DNA of 64,000 bases from contig NZ_JAUSXN010000001.1 of NCBI RefSeq assembly GCF_030816015.1, positions 5,208,001 to 5,272,000 on the forward strand, written 5' to 3'. The notes beneath the pieces are model-generated. The model made no database searches and was not told where the DNA came from. It was given only the letters and a program-made list of their open reading frames with translations. The first letter of the stretch is position 1, and each line of letters starts with the position of its first letter. A program made the translations under genes and the position numbers. The stretch comes from Pedobacter sp. W3I1. Lineage in GTDB: Bacteria > Bacteroidota > Bacteroidia > Sphingobacteriales > Sphingobacteriaceae. Shown here piece by piece: positions 52,691 through 61,229 of this stretch.

Positions 52691-53884
52691 TTATCCATTA
52701 ATGGCTTTAACACCTGGTAATTCTTTACCTTCCATATATTCGAGTAAAGCACCACCACCAGTAGAAACATAACTTACTTCATCTTCCATACCGAATTTTG
52801 CAATTGCTGCAGCCGAATCGCCACCACCAATTAAGGAGAATGCACCGTTATCTTTCGTAGCCGCCACAACTGCTTCTGCAACAGCTTTGGTACCTACCTG
52901 GAAGCTTTCCATTTCGAAAACGCCCATCGGACCGTTCCACAACAAGGTTTTAGAGTTTTTGATCACATCCTGGAACAATGCTACCGATTTTGGACCGATA
53001 TCTAATCCCATCCAATCAGCAGGGATCTTGCCAGAATCCACATCTTTTTTATCGGCATCATTTGCAAATTTATCAGCAATTACCGTATCAACAGGTAAAA
53101 TCAGGTTTACACCTTTTGCTTTTGCTTTTTCGATCAGTTCTAACGAAAGTGCTTGTTTATCAGCCTCTAATAACGAGGTGCCGATTTCTCCACCTTGTGC
53201 TTTAGCAAAAGTGTAAGCCATACCACCACCAATAATCAGGTTATCTACCTTATCTAGCAATTTCTCGATCAAAAGAATTTTATCAGATACTTTAGCACCA
53301 CCCATAATTGCAGTAAAAGGTCTTTCTGCATGGTATAAAATTTTCTCTGCATTTTCTACCTCTGAAGCCATTAAATACCCAAAGTATTTGGCATCCGGGA
53401 AAAACTGGGCTATAATTGAAGTTGAAGCATGTGCACGGTGAGCAGTACCAAAAGCATCGTTTACATAAACATCGCCTAATTTTGATAATTTCTCTGCAAA
53501 GGCAACATCACCTTTTTCTTCTTCTTTGTAAAAACGAAGGTTTTCTAACAATAAAACCTCACCTGATTTTAAATCAGCCGCCTGTTTTACTGCACTTTCG
53601 CCAATACAATCGTCAGCAAATTTAACTTCAACACCAATAAGCACAGATAAATCAGATAAGATGTGTTTTAAAGAATATTTATCGGTAGGGCCATCTTTCG
53701 GGCGACCTAAGTGAGACATTAAAATAACTGCACCACCATCTTTTAAGATTTTAGAAATGGTTGGCAAAGCCGCCCTGATTCTTTTATCGTCTGTAATTTT
53801 AAATTCGTCATCTAAAGGCACATTAAAATCTACCCTGATTAATGCTTTTTTATCTTTAAAGTCAAACTGGTCAATTGTATTCAT
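52691..53884 (-). CDS. pgk: Phosphoglycerate kinase
   Basis: A 397-residue glycolytic kinase. It has the N-terminal signature KALIRVDFNVPLD, the 3-phosphoglycerate site SHLGRPKDG, ENLRFYKEEE, and in the C-terminal domain GGAKVSDK and the ATP-site GGGDSAAAIAKFG...STGGGALLEY. Length and motifs are complete. It starts 6 nt after the acetyltransferase gene, an unusual partner, and is probably transcribed from the promoter before that gene. Confidence 0.97.
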   Translation of the reverse strand: MNTIDQFDFKDKKALIRVDFNVPLDDEFKITDDKRIRAALPTISKILKDGGAVILMSHLGRPKDGPTDKYSLKHILSDLSVLIGVEVKFADDCIGESAVKQAADLKSGEVLLLENLRFYKEEEKGDVAFAEKLSKLGDVYVNDAFGTAHRAHASTSIIAQFFPDAKYFGYLMASEVENAEKILYHAERPFTAIMGGAKVSDKILLIEKLLDKVDNLIIGGGMAYTFAKAQGGEIGTSLLEADKQALSLELIEKAKAKGVNLILPVDTVIADKFANDADKKDVDSGKIPADWMGLDIGPKSVALFQDVIKNSKTLLWNGPMGVFEMESFQVGTKAVAEAVVAATKDNGAFSLIGGGDSAAAIAKFGMEDEVSYVSTGGGALLEYMEGKELPGVKAING

Positions 53885-53890
53885 GTTTAA

Positions 53891-54328
53891 TTATTTTTGA
53901 TTTAAATTTAATTTCATTTCATAATGGAAACCAATGCCTGGAATATCAAACTCAGGCGATTCGGTAGTAAAGCCGATTTTCTTGTAAAAAGCTGCCGCCG
54001 TTGAGCGGGCATTACACCATAAATAATCGGTTTTATATTCTTTTAAGTATTCAATCGCAAACATAACCAATGCTGCACCATAACCATTACCAACGGCATC
54101 AGGATGTGTAGCCATCCCCCTAAGCTGATAACCCTCTCCCTCTTCCGGGAAAAAATCATTCCGCATAAAAGTAGCAATGGATTTTATTTCTCCGTCTTTT
54201 AAAAAACCCAGATGAAAGGTATCGTAGGCAAGATCGCCTTCAAAAACGCATGCTTCGAATGGTTTGCCATTGCGTAAAACCAGACTTCTTAAAGGCAGTA
54301 CTTCTTCCGGAAGAATAAATTTGACCAT
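53891..54328 (-). CDS. GNAT-family acetyltransferase
   Basis: A 145-residue acetyltransferase (MVKFILPEEVLPLRSLVL). The acetyl-CoA loop is RGMATHPDAVGNGYGAALV (RxxGxG/A type: VGNGYG), followed by LWCNARSTAAAFYKKIGF and a C-terminal FHYEMKL strand. It resembles the small YjcF/ElaA-like GNATs that often lie next to housekeeping genes. The substrate is unknown. It is the promoter-proximal gene of a two-gene unit with pgk. Confidence 0.85.
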   Translation of the reverse strand: MVKFILPEEVLPLRSLVLRNGKPFEACVFEGDLAYDTFHLGFLKDGEIKSIATFMRNDFFPEEGEGYQLRGMATHPDAVGNGYGAALVMFAIEYLKEYKTDYLWCNARSTAAAFYKKIGFTTESPEFDIPGIGFHYEMKLNLNQK

Positions 54329-54383
54329 ATTGTTAGTATCGTTAGCTTGTATCGGACAGCATTATACAGCTTTGGGATGCACC

Positions 54384-54402
54384 GCAAACGTTTGCAAAGT
54401 TA
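54384..54402 (-). promoter_or_regulatory. -7 box (TAACTTTG) followed by palindrome GCAAACGTTTGC
   Basis: On the minus strand TAACTTTG (complement of 54395-54402) fits TAnnTTTG and runs directly into the 12-bp palindrome GCAAACGTTTGC (54384-54395), a LacI-type site where transcription should start. The leader to the acetyltransferase ATG is about 60 nt. Confidence 0.5.
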
Positions 54403-54552
54403 ATAAAGCAATTGAAACCCGATCATAATATTGGCTAGAATTTTCAACATTTGCTGATACTGACAAGGGTATGTGACCAAAATAGATTAGGCACTGTTAA
54501 TTCATAGTAGAAATAAGAAATCTGATTGATTCACCTAAAAATTTGTTAAATT

Positions 54553-54965
54553 TTAGGTATTATTTCTTAAAAGGAGATTTAAAAATGCCTCTGCAGTTAT
54601 AATATTAATTTTAGGGAAGCTAATTTCTTTCACCACATCAAAATAACGATCATTAGTCACCAAATAATCCACATCAGCAGCAACTGCTATATCAAAAAAC
54701 TTATTGTCATCTGTATCAATTAAAATTGCATTCCAATTGTAATAAACCTTTTGTGTAATAACATCTGGCGATTCGATAAAAATCTCCATAACAATCTCAG
54801 CTACACCCGGAGCAGCATGTTCGTGCATTATTTCCTCATAAGTATGTCTTCAGAAACTATAATTTGATAATGTCCTTCGATAAATGAATTCCATATAGGC
54901 CTTAAATAACTTCGTTTGCCCAGGCAAGAAATAAGCACATTAGAATCCAGAACAATTCTCATGTG
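54553..54965 (-). pseudogene. PIN-domain toxin gene, frameshifted
   Basis: From ATG 54965 the frame reads MRIVLDSNVLISCLGKRSYL, the PIN start with the first catalytic aspartate, then FIEGHYQIIVSEDILM and stops after 43 residues. A second frame resumes YEEIMHEHAAPGVAEIV and continues through ILIDTDDNKFFDIAVAADVDYLVTND with the remaining acidic residues to the stop at 54553. Together they make a complete toxin-like PIN protein of about 137 residues (COG1569 type RNase). The break is at SEDIL/YEE, where a few bases seem lost. No slippery run is visible, so loss of function or a sequence error is likely. Confidence 0.75.
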
Positions 54966-54971
54966 TAAAAA

Positions 54972-55202
54972 TTATATTTTAGAACGGAAATGCCCTTTAC
55001 TTAAGTTTTCGTAATCGGTAGCAGTAATATTTGTTTGTTCTTCCCAGGTTTCAATTACTTCATCTAATTTTTTCGATAGCAATTTCACGGCAAGTTTACG
55101 CATCTCTTGAAAATCTTTCTCCGGAAGAGGAGTTTTTAACAAGCGCAACATCAAAACCTGTTGTTCATTTAAATGAGTACCAATATCTAAATCCAATGCC
55201 AT
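54972..55202 (-). CDS. Antitoxin-like small protein paired with the PIN gene
   Basis: A 76-residue acidic-helical protein from ATG 55202 (MALDLDIGTHLNEQQVLMLR). It has several amphipathic helices (KDFQEMRKLAVKLLSKKLDEVIE) and ends with YENLSKGHFRSKI, a pattern seen in antitoxins whose C-terminus wraps the PIN toxin. Its stop codon is 6 nt before the PIN start, so the two form a toxin-antitoxin operon. No clear DNA-binding motif is seen. A -7 box lies directly before the ATG. Confidence 0.65.
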   Translation of the reverse strand: MALDLDIGTHLNEQQVLMLRLLKTPLPEKDFQEMRKLAVKLLSKKLDEVIETWEEQTNITATDYENLSKGHFRSKI

Positions 55203-55205
55203 ATT

Positions 55206-55234
55206 CAAATATACCTTTTTTTATATTTCATCAA
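55206..55234 (-). promoter_or_regulatory. Promoter of the antitoxin-PIN operon
   Basis: On the minus strand TTG (complement of 55232-55234), an 18-nt spacer and TATATTTG (complement of 55206-55213) match the consensus; the ATG follows after 3 nt, so the mRNA is probably leaderless. Confidence 0.65.
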
Positions 55235-55355
55235 AACCCAAAGCACATCATAATTATCCATATTCAGAGATCTAATGCTAGTCTCCACGACCAAATAACA
55301 GGTTTAAGCATTTAGGAGAAATTAACCAGGCTTTCTCTTGCTCATCAGATATTTT

Positions 55356-56235
55356 TAGCCCCGGGCGCAGCGGCATCCCCAGAGCGCAGCGCAGGGATAC
55401 AGCGAAGAACGGGAACAAACATGAATAGTTGTACTGGTTCTGCACTCCAAAAATTGATTCTATTTTTTTTTAAAGCAGGTTCATTGCCTCTCGGTTAGGG
55501 TAGCCCTTTTTTCCGCTTCTATCTTTTTGCGATTGTAAGAAGCTGATGGTTGCCACTGCAACAAAAAGGATAGCCGCTACAATAAGGTTTATTTAATCAA
55601 GGCCTGTGGAACAAAACCACAGTATTTATCAGCTATAAAAACAATGAGCAGCGTTGTATCGGTTCCCTTGCAGATAAGAACTATCTAGCCCCGGGCGCAG
55701 CGGCATCCCCGGAGTGCAACGCAGGGATACAGCGAAGAACGGGAACAAACTTTAATAACTGTACAGGCGCTGCGCTCCAGAAAAAGAATAAACAAATGCC
55801 TAATGTATCATTTTTAAGAAAGCAAGGGTAGTGCCAATTGGTTACGGCAGCCCTTCTTTCCGCTCCTATCTTTTTGTGATGGTTAGTGGGATGTTGTACG
55901 TTGGCGGGGCAAAAAGGATAGCGCTGCAATAAGGTTTATTTAACGGGAGGCAGTGCAAGAAAGCCAAAAATAAATTCTTGTTAAAAGAAAGAAATTAATC
56001 AAGCGTTTTGTATTTTATTGCAGTACCAAAGTGTTTAGCCCCGGGCGCAGCGGCATCCCCATAGCGAAGCGCAGGGATACAGCGAAGAACGGGAACAAAC
56101 ATGAATAGTACCTCAGCCTTTGCGCTCCAGAAAAAGAATAAGCAAATGCCTAATGTATAATTTTTAAGAAAGCAAGGGTAGTGCCACTCGGTTACAGCAG
56201 TCCTTCTTTCCGCTCTATCTTTTGTAAATTTATTT
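55356..56235 (+). repeat. Array A: three tandem copies of a structured 330-350 bp repeat
   Basis: Copies begin TAGCCCCGGGCGCAGCGG at 55356, 55686 and 56036; the third is cut off near 56235. Each holds the GC-rich head, AAGAACGGGAACAAAC, a GCGCTGCGCTCC block, a hairpin GAAAGCAAGGG.../...CCCTTCTTTC (55818-55835 with 55846-55860 in copy 2), a hairpin CTATCTTTTTG / CAAAAAGGATAG (55866-55876 with 55910-55921) and AATAAGGTTTATTTAA. Loops vary while stems stay. Array B (61230-62340) has the same unit in opposite orientation. Not coding; the family is not recognised. Confidence 0.85.
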
Positions 56236-56260
56236 TAAAGCACAATATTTTTCCTGCTGT

Positions 56261-57598
56261 TTACTCACACGGTCCGTTCCTTTCATCAATCCGCTTAAGT
56301 AAAAAGGACAATACCTTTGCGTAAATCACATAGGCTACAAATACAAAGAAGCCCAGTTGCAGTGCCGAATTATTGGCCGTAATAGTGTTTAGTGTCTCAT
56401 TTTTGATGTTCAGCCCGGAGAGCTGGCTCTTCAATATTCCGTTTAAGCCGATATAGGTCATTGCTATGCCTACTACCATCACATCAGCCATGTCCCATTT
56501 ACCAAGATCGAATGCCAGAAACCGCAGCACTTTCGGGCTGCCGAAAAGATGTCCGCAGGCTAGGTGCACACCTCTTGCCACGATACGGAGTAGCGGCAAT
56601 ACCACAACAAATACGAGCAACAAAATACCAACGAGTACGGCATCGGGTTTGGGCTGTTCGATTAATGTACCTATAATTCCAAGTATGCTTTTGCTCTGAA
56701 AAAAAAGAACTTGATTGGTAAAGGCAATTTTATCGCCCAATAATACAAGCTCTAATGTTTTGATACGCGCATCAACCTCGATAATTGGGGAAGTAACCCC
56801 TACAGTAAGCAAAACAACAGCAAAAAGCAACGACATGACGAATAATGGAACATGCAGTTGCACCTGTTTTCTTAAAAAGAGCCAAAGCATTAATGCAATG
56901 GCTACGCAAGCCAGCATGCCCAATGCACATTGCAAAGTATCTTGTTTAATTTGCGCCAGTTTAGTTTCTACCCAACTATTGTAAGCTGTAGCTCCGGCAA
57001 CATGGTACTTTTGGTAAATATTATGTTCTACAGTGGTAATGGTGGTATCGGTACTATCGTAGGTTTGCTCTTCCAACTCGTCTACTTTACTTGCAGCAAC
57101 ATTTTTAAGCCGGTTTAAACTGGCCGGACTGGTGATCTTTGTTACGATCGTTTTTGCAAATGATGGCACTTGTGCATGAAGTTCATCAACATCTACAAAA
57201 CTATTAAAGGCTAGTTTTTTAAGTTTGCCACCAAGGGTTTTCTGTGGCTTAGTTACTTCCGAAACTGCTTTGTTAACCAATCCATGAAGCTCCTGCTCAA
57301 TCCCTTTGCGCATCTCTGTTTTCTGTTTTGTAGTTAACCTGAAGCCTTTTACGCGTCGATCTACCACAGCCGAAATCTTTTCTCCCCACCTATCTACCGA
57401 GAAAATGCCAAAAGTAATATTGTTGGATAAACTGTAATCTTCCTTAATCCTTTTCTGTTCGTAAGAAAGCTGATGGAAGCGGTAACCAAAATAGGCTTCT
57501 CCAATCAAAAGCAGGCTAAGTGTGGTAATTAGCGCAAAAGGTGCTAACCATTTCTTTTTAGTCAGGGTATTTTTAGGGGTATGTATTGTTGTTGCCAT
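56261..57598 (-). CDS. PqiA-like membrane protein, copy 2
   Basis: A 445-residue protein from ATG 57598 (MATTIHTPKNT). It has one N-terminal membrane helix (about 20-38), a periplasmic region of about 190 residues with many charged helices, then four or more C-terminal helices containing the PqiA-like features GVTSPIIEVDARI, FFQSKSI and GKWDMADVMVVGI. PqiA proteins are inner-membrane partners of MCE lipid-transport proteins (PqiB), but no MCE gene is near. It is paralogous to the gene upstream (57634-58959) across its whole length. The function is unknown, perhaps envelope lipid traffic. Confidence 0.7.
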   Translation of the reverse strand: MATTIHTPKNTLTKKKWLAPFALITTLSLLLIGEAYFGYRFHQLSYEQKRIKEDYSLSNNITFGIFSVDRWGEKISAVVDRRVKGFRLTTKQKTEMRKGIEQELHGLVNKAVSEVTKPQKTLGGKLKKLAFNSFVDVDELHAQVPSFAKTIVTKITSPASLNRLKNVAASKVDELEEQTYDSTDTTITTVEHNIYQKYHVAGATAYNSWVETKLAQIKQDTLQCALGMLACVAIALMLWLFLRKQVQLHVPLFVMSLLFAVVLLTVGVTSPIIEVDARIKTLELVLLGDKIAFTNQVLFFQSKSILGIIGTLIEQPKPDAVLVGILLLVFVVVLPLLRIVARGVHLACGHLFGSPKVLRFLAFDLGKWDMADVMVVGIAMTYIGLNGILKSQLSGLNIKNETLNTITANNSALQLGFFVFVAYVIYAKVLSFLLKRIDERNGPCE

Positions 57599-57633
57599 AA
57601 AAAAATGAATCAAACAGCTGCGTAAAATTTGAA

Positions 57634-58959
57634 TTAATGGGCATCGTGCGGTGTGATGAACTTCAATATCGTTGAGAGAATGAGGCCATATAACACAAAG
57701 CTGATGAATATGATATATCCGGGCTGCAATGCTGTATTATTGGTTGTTAGAATGGTTAGCGAATCGTTTTTGATGTTGAGTGCCTGAAGCTGCCCTTCGA
57801 GCAAGCCATTTAGCCCGATGTAAGCCATGAGGATGGCAATTACAATTACATCGGCCATACTCCACTTACCCGACTGGAAAGCGAAGTATTTAATTACTTT
57901 ATTTTCGGCCAGCTTTTTATTGCCCAGGAGGTGTATGCCTGTCGAACTCAGCTTTACTACCGGAAAAAGGATGCTAAACACTAATATCAACACGCCGACC
58001 AGGATAGAATCGATTCCAGGCTGGCTGATGAGTACTTTTACCACATCCATTATACTTTTGCTCTGAAAAAACAGCACCTGATCTTTAAAAACCACATGCT
58101 CGCCAAGCAATACAAAATCGAGCGAACGGATACGGGCATCTACCTCTATCATTGATGCGGTAAGGCCAACAGCCAGGAGGATAAATGCAAAGAGCAACGA
58201 CATTACAAAGAGTGTTACATGCAGGTCGCTGCGTTTGCGGAGCCCCCACCAAAAACCCAATACAACAACCACGCAAGCGAGCATGCCAAATGAATAACCA
58301 TAAGTTTTACCACGAATATTTGATAACGTTTGAACCAGGTTTTTATTCAGTGCATCGGTTGAAGATACATGATACTTTTTATACATAGCCCTTATAGAAG
58401 CACCATTAGAAACAAATGCACTATCGAGCTTTTCTTCATTGGCCAGTTCGTTAAACTCGCCCATGGCCATTTTGCTCAGTTGGCGCTTGTTTTTGGGATT
58501 ATCTACCTCTGCAATAATTTTTTTGGCAAAAGCCGGTACCTGCGCCCTGATGCTATCGGAGTTTACAAAATTGCGTATTGCAAATTTTTGAATCTTACCA
58601 CTGATTGTTTTTTTGGGTTTGTTAACCAGGGCTTCGGCTTTATCTATAAGTGCAAGCAACACGTTCTGTACTTCTGTTTGCAATATCTTCTTTTGCTTTT
58701 TGGTCATTTTCAGGTTGCGGACCTGATGGTGTACAATCCTTGAAACATTATCTTTCCATTGCTGCACAGAAAACAGTCCGTAGGTAATGTTATTGATATC
58801 GGAATAATCTTCTTTTATGCGCTCCTGCTGATCGGAAAGTTGATGCAGCCTGAGACCAAAATATCCTTCTGCAAGAAGCAGTGCAGCGAGCGAGAGGATC
58901 AGCAAGAATTTGGGAAGAAAAGACTTCCGGTCTGTAAGATGTGTTTTTTGTGTTTCCAA
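57634..58959 (-). CDS. PqiA-like membrane protein, copy 1
   Basis: A 441-residue paralogue of the downstream gene with the same layout: N-terminal helix (about 15-33), extracytoplasmic domain (YSDINNITYGLFSVQQWKDN, RIVHHQVRNLKMTKKQKK) and C-terminal helices with GLTASMIEVDARI, FFQSKSIMDVV and GKWSMADVIVIAIL. The start is TTG 58959; there is no in-frame ATG before the first membrane helix. The pair is separated by 35 nt and probably forms an operon. The large soluble domain is not part of classical PqiA, so this is a distinct two-part architecture. Confidence 0.7.
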   Translation of the reverse strand: METQKTHLTDRKSFLPKFLLILSLAALLLAEGYFGLRLHQLSDQQERIKEDYSDINNITYGLFSVQQWKDNVSRIVHHQVRNLKMTKKQKKILQTEVQNVLLALIDKAEALVNKPKKTISGKIQKFAIRNFVNSDSIRAQVPAFAKKIIAEVDNPKNKRQLSKMAMGEFNELANEEKLDSAFVSNGASIRAMYKKYHVSSTDALNKNLVQTLSNIRGKTYGYSFGMLACVVVVLGFWWGLRKRSDLHVTLFVMSLLFAFILLAVGLTASMIEVDARIRSLDFVLLGEHVVFKDQVLFFQSKSIMDVVKVLISQPGIDSILVGVLILVFSILFPVVKLSSTGIHLLGNKKLAENKVIKYFAFQSGKWSMADVIVIAILMAYIGLNGLLEGQLQALNIKNDSLTILTTNNTALQPGYIIFISFVLYGLILSTILKFITPHDAH

Positions 58960-59329
58960 GCCGATTCTTTTACACGTTTAATTTCTTTTCTTCTTTCTGT
59001 CCAGATCATAAAAAGCCATTAGCGTATGGAATGGCAATATCTGGTCAGCTATCGGCAGATAGAACCAATAAAACACCAAAAGGTTTTTGAAAAGAGAATG
59101 GTTTAGGTATGAGATTTTAAAAAAGCTCCTTTTTACCGCATCGCACACATAGGAAAGGCACGAAGCTCGCTGGGCTGGATATATAATTGGAGTAGAATGT
59201 TAATCTACAAATACGGAAGCAGATGGTAAATCGATTTGTATAACAAAGAATAAGCAGGTTTATTGTGGTATCATAAAACAGATCTTATTATGTTTTGTTG
59301 GTAGTATATCTATCGTAATGATCTAATTT
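58960..59329. other. Intergenic gap between PqiA-like and DoxX-like genes
   Basis: About 370 nt between divergent genes, AT-rich, with no open frame, repeat or clear promoter match that I can support. Confidence 0.4.
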
Positions 59330-59725
59330 ATGGTAAAAGAAAAAAACATCAAAAAGGCAGCAAAAATAGCATTAGGCGCAGGTTTAATGATAGCAGGGAT
59401 AGGGCATTTAACTTTTGCTCGGAAAGCTTTCCAGGCACAGGTACCTGATTGGGTGCCTTTAAAAAAGGATGATACAGTTGTTTATTCCGGACTGGTTGAG
59501 ATTGCTTTGGGCACCGCTTTGATACTTAGTCCAAAAAAATATGAAGATGCGGTTGGCAAAATAGCAGCGGGCTTATTTGTGGCTGTTTTGCCTGGTAACA
59601 TTTCACAGTTCAGGCATAAAAGGAGTGCTTTTGGTCTCAATACTGATACAAAAAGGTTTTTACGCTTGTTTTTTCAGCCTGTGCTGGTGTATTGGGCATT
59701 AAAAGCAACAGATAAACGTCATTAA
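59330..59725 (+). CDS. DoxX-like small membrane protein
   Basis: A 131-residue integral membrane protein with four predicted helices. It shows DoxX/DoxD-family features: IALGAGLMIAGIGHLTFARKAF near the start, VYSGLVEIALGTALIL and VGKIAAGLFVAVLPGNISQF. DoxX-like proteins have been linked to thiol or quinone redox balance, but most members, including this one, are uncharacterised. It is monocistronic. The downstream gap contains the 11-bp periodic array. Confidence 0.75.
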   Translation: MVKEKNIKKAAKIALGAGLMIAGIGHLTFARKAFQAQVPDWVPLKKDDTVVYSGLVEIALGTALILSPKKYEDAVGKIAAGLFVAVLPGNISQFRHKRSAFGLNTDTKRFLRLFFQPVLVYWALKATDKRH

Positions 59726-59774
59726 CAGCTGAGCAAAAGCTAAACATTATTTTCGAATTGATTAATACAGTGTA

Positions 59775-59992
59775 GTTACCAAGCCTACACTAACCATACT
59801 TTAACCAGGCTTTATCATTGCTTTAGCTACTCCTTATATACAGATATCCTTTACCTTTTAGGTAACCAAAAGGTACAGAAAAGGTAACCAAAAGGTACAG
59901 AAAAGGTAACCAAAGGGTTACCGTAGGGTTAACCTGGTGTACAGAAAAGGTAAACAAATGGTAATAAACAGGTACAGAACAGGTAAACAAAA
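59775..59992. repeat. Tandem array with exact 11-bp period
   Basis: From 59861 to 59992 there are twelve consecutive 11-nt units in perfect register, mostly GGTAACCAAAA, GGTACAGAAAA or GGTAAACAAAA, with substitutions but no insertions or deletions. Upstream, 59775-59860 keeps the same 11-bp step with more diverged units (for example CTTTA-like starts at 59799, 59810, 59821 and 59854), giving about 20 units. It lies between the DoxX-like stop and the GAPDH stop. It is not coding. Confidence 0.8.
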
Positions 59993-60004
59993 TATCTTAA
60001 AATA

Positions 60005-61000
60005 TCAACCTTTTTGTAATGACTCAATTTTCTTTACCACATCAATCAAACGGCTGCTGTAACCAAATTCGTTGTCGTACCAGCCCACCACTTTAACCAG
60101 ATCGCCAACAATAGAAGTTAAAAGCGAATCGAATATGCAGGAATGTGGGTTGTCGATAATATCGACTGATACAATTGGATCTTCTGTATATTCAATAAGT
60201 CCCTTCATTTCATTTTCTGCTGCGTTTTTAAAAGCGGCATTAATTTCTTCGATCGTTGTCTTTTTCTTTAACAGACAGGTAAAATCGGTCAAGGATCCGT
60301 TTAAAACCGGAACCCTGATTCCTGCTCCACCTAAACGGCCATCCAGTTCTGGAAAAATATGGGTAATGGCTTTTGCTGCCCCTGTTGTAGTTGGAATAAT
60401 GGAAGATGAGGCAGCCCTTGCCCTGCGCAGATCTTTGTGGTTGGCATCGTGCAGATTCTGATCACCTGTCATCGAATGGATGGTGGTGATATAACCTTCT
60501 TCAACACCCCAGTTGTCGTTCAAAATCTTAATCATCGGGGCAATATTATTAGTGGTACAACTCGCATTTGACAGTACAGGACTCGTCAAATCAATCAGCT
60601 GGTCGTTTACACCTAATACCACCATCGGAATATCTTCGGATGCCGGCGCTGAGATCAGCACCTGTTTTGCTCCTGAGGTAATGTGTTTTTCTGCTAAAGG
60701 TTTGGTTAAATTTTTACCCGTACAATCAATAACCAGATCTACTCTAAGTGCCGACCAAGGCAGTTCATTGGCATCTTTGATGGCGAAAACCGGAATAGAA
60801 AGCTGATTGATGACCAATGCATCGGGTTTGGCAGAAACACTACCTGCGAAAACACCATGAACAGTATCGTATTTAAATAAATGAGCCATCGTCCTGGCAT
60901 CTGCCAGGTCGTTAATGGCCACTACTTCAAATCCCTCAGCCAGTGCTAAGCGTAAAAATGTTCTTCCTATTCTACCAAAACCATTTATTGCCAGCCTCAT
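60005..61000 (-). CDS. gap: Glyceraldehyde-3-phosphate dehydrogenase, type I
   Basis: A 331-residue enzyme from ATG 61000 (MRLAINGFGRIGRTFLRL), which has the NAD-binding GFGRIGR. The catalytic cysteine is Cys148 (SNASCTTN), with His in TIHSMTGDQ and the phosphate site RRARAASSSIIPTTTGAAKA. C-terminal WYDNEFGYSSRL is complete. Residue 31 is Asp, consistent with NAD rather than NADP use. It is separated from pgk by several kilobases and is transcribed alone. Confidence 0.96.
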   Translation of the reverse strand: MRLAINGFGRIGRTFLRLALAEGFEVVAINDLADARTMAHLFKYDTVHGVFAGSVSAKPDALVINQLSIPVFAIKDANELPWSALRVDLVIDCTGKNLTKPLAEKHITSGAKQVLISAPASEDIPMVVLGVNDQLIDLTSPVLSNASCTTNNIAPMIKILNDNWGVEEGYITTIHSMTGDQNLHDANHKDLRRARAASSSIIPTTTGAAKAITHIFPELDGRLGGAGIRVPVLNGSLTDFTCLLKKKTTIEEINAAFKNAAENEMKGLIEYTEDPIVSVDIIDNPHSCIFDSLLTSIVGDLVKVVGWYDNEFGYSSRLIDVVKKIESLQKG

Positions 61001-61021
61001 TATTATTATAAAATTAGAGCG

Positions 61022-61029
61022 CAAAATTA
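61022..61029 (-). promoter_or_regulatory. -7 promoter box (TAATTTTG) of gap
   Basis: CAAAATTA on the plus strand is TAATTTTG on the minus strand, a perfect TAnnTTTG 21 nt before the GAPDH ATG. TTG (complement of 61047-61049) lies 17 nt further up. Confidence 0.55.
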
Positions 61030-61229
61030 GTATTTATTTATCAAAGCAAAGACCTGATGCTATAAGATGGAAAAGGGATGATGAAACCTTATTCAAGCGG
61101 CTATGCTGTGCGTTGTTAGGTCAAAATATTTTAATACCATTACGAAAAATAGAAGGTCAGCGGTAGCCGATAGATACTATACTGTTTCACAAAAAGTTAG
61201 ATTAATTTTGAGAACGCAGCTACCTGTTT

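Noticed and set aside
59861..59992. CRISPR array
   Set aside because: Units are 11 bp with no unique spacers and no cas genes are in the window.
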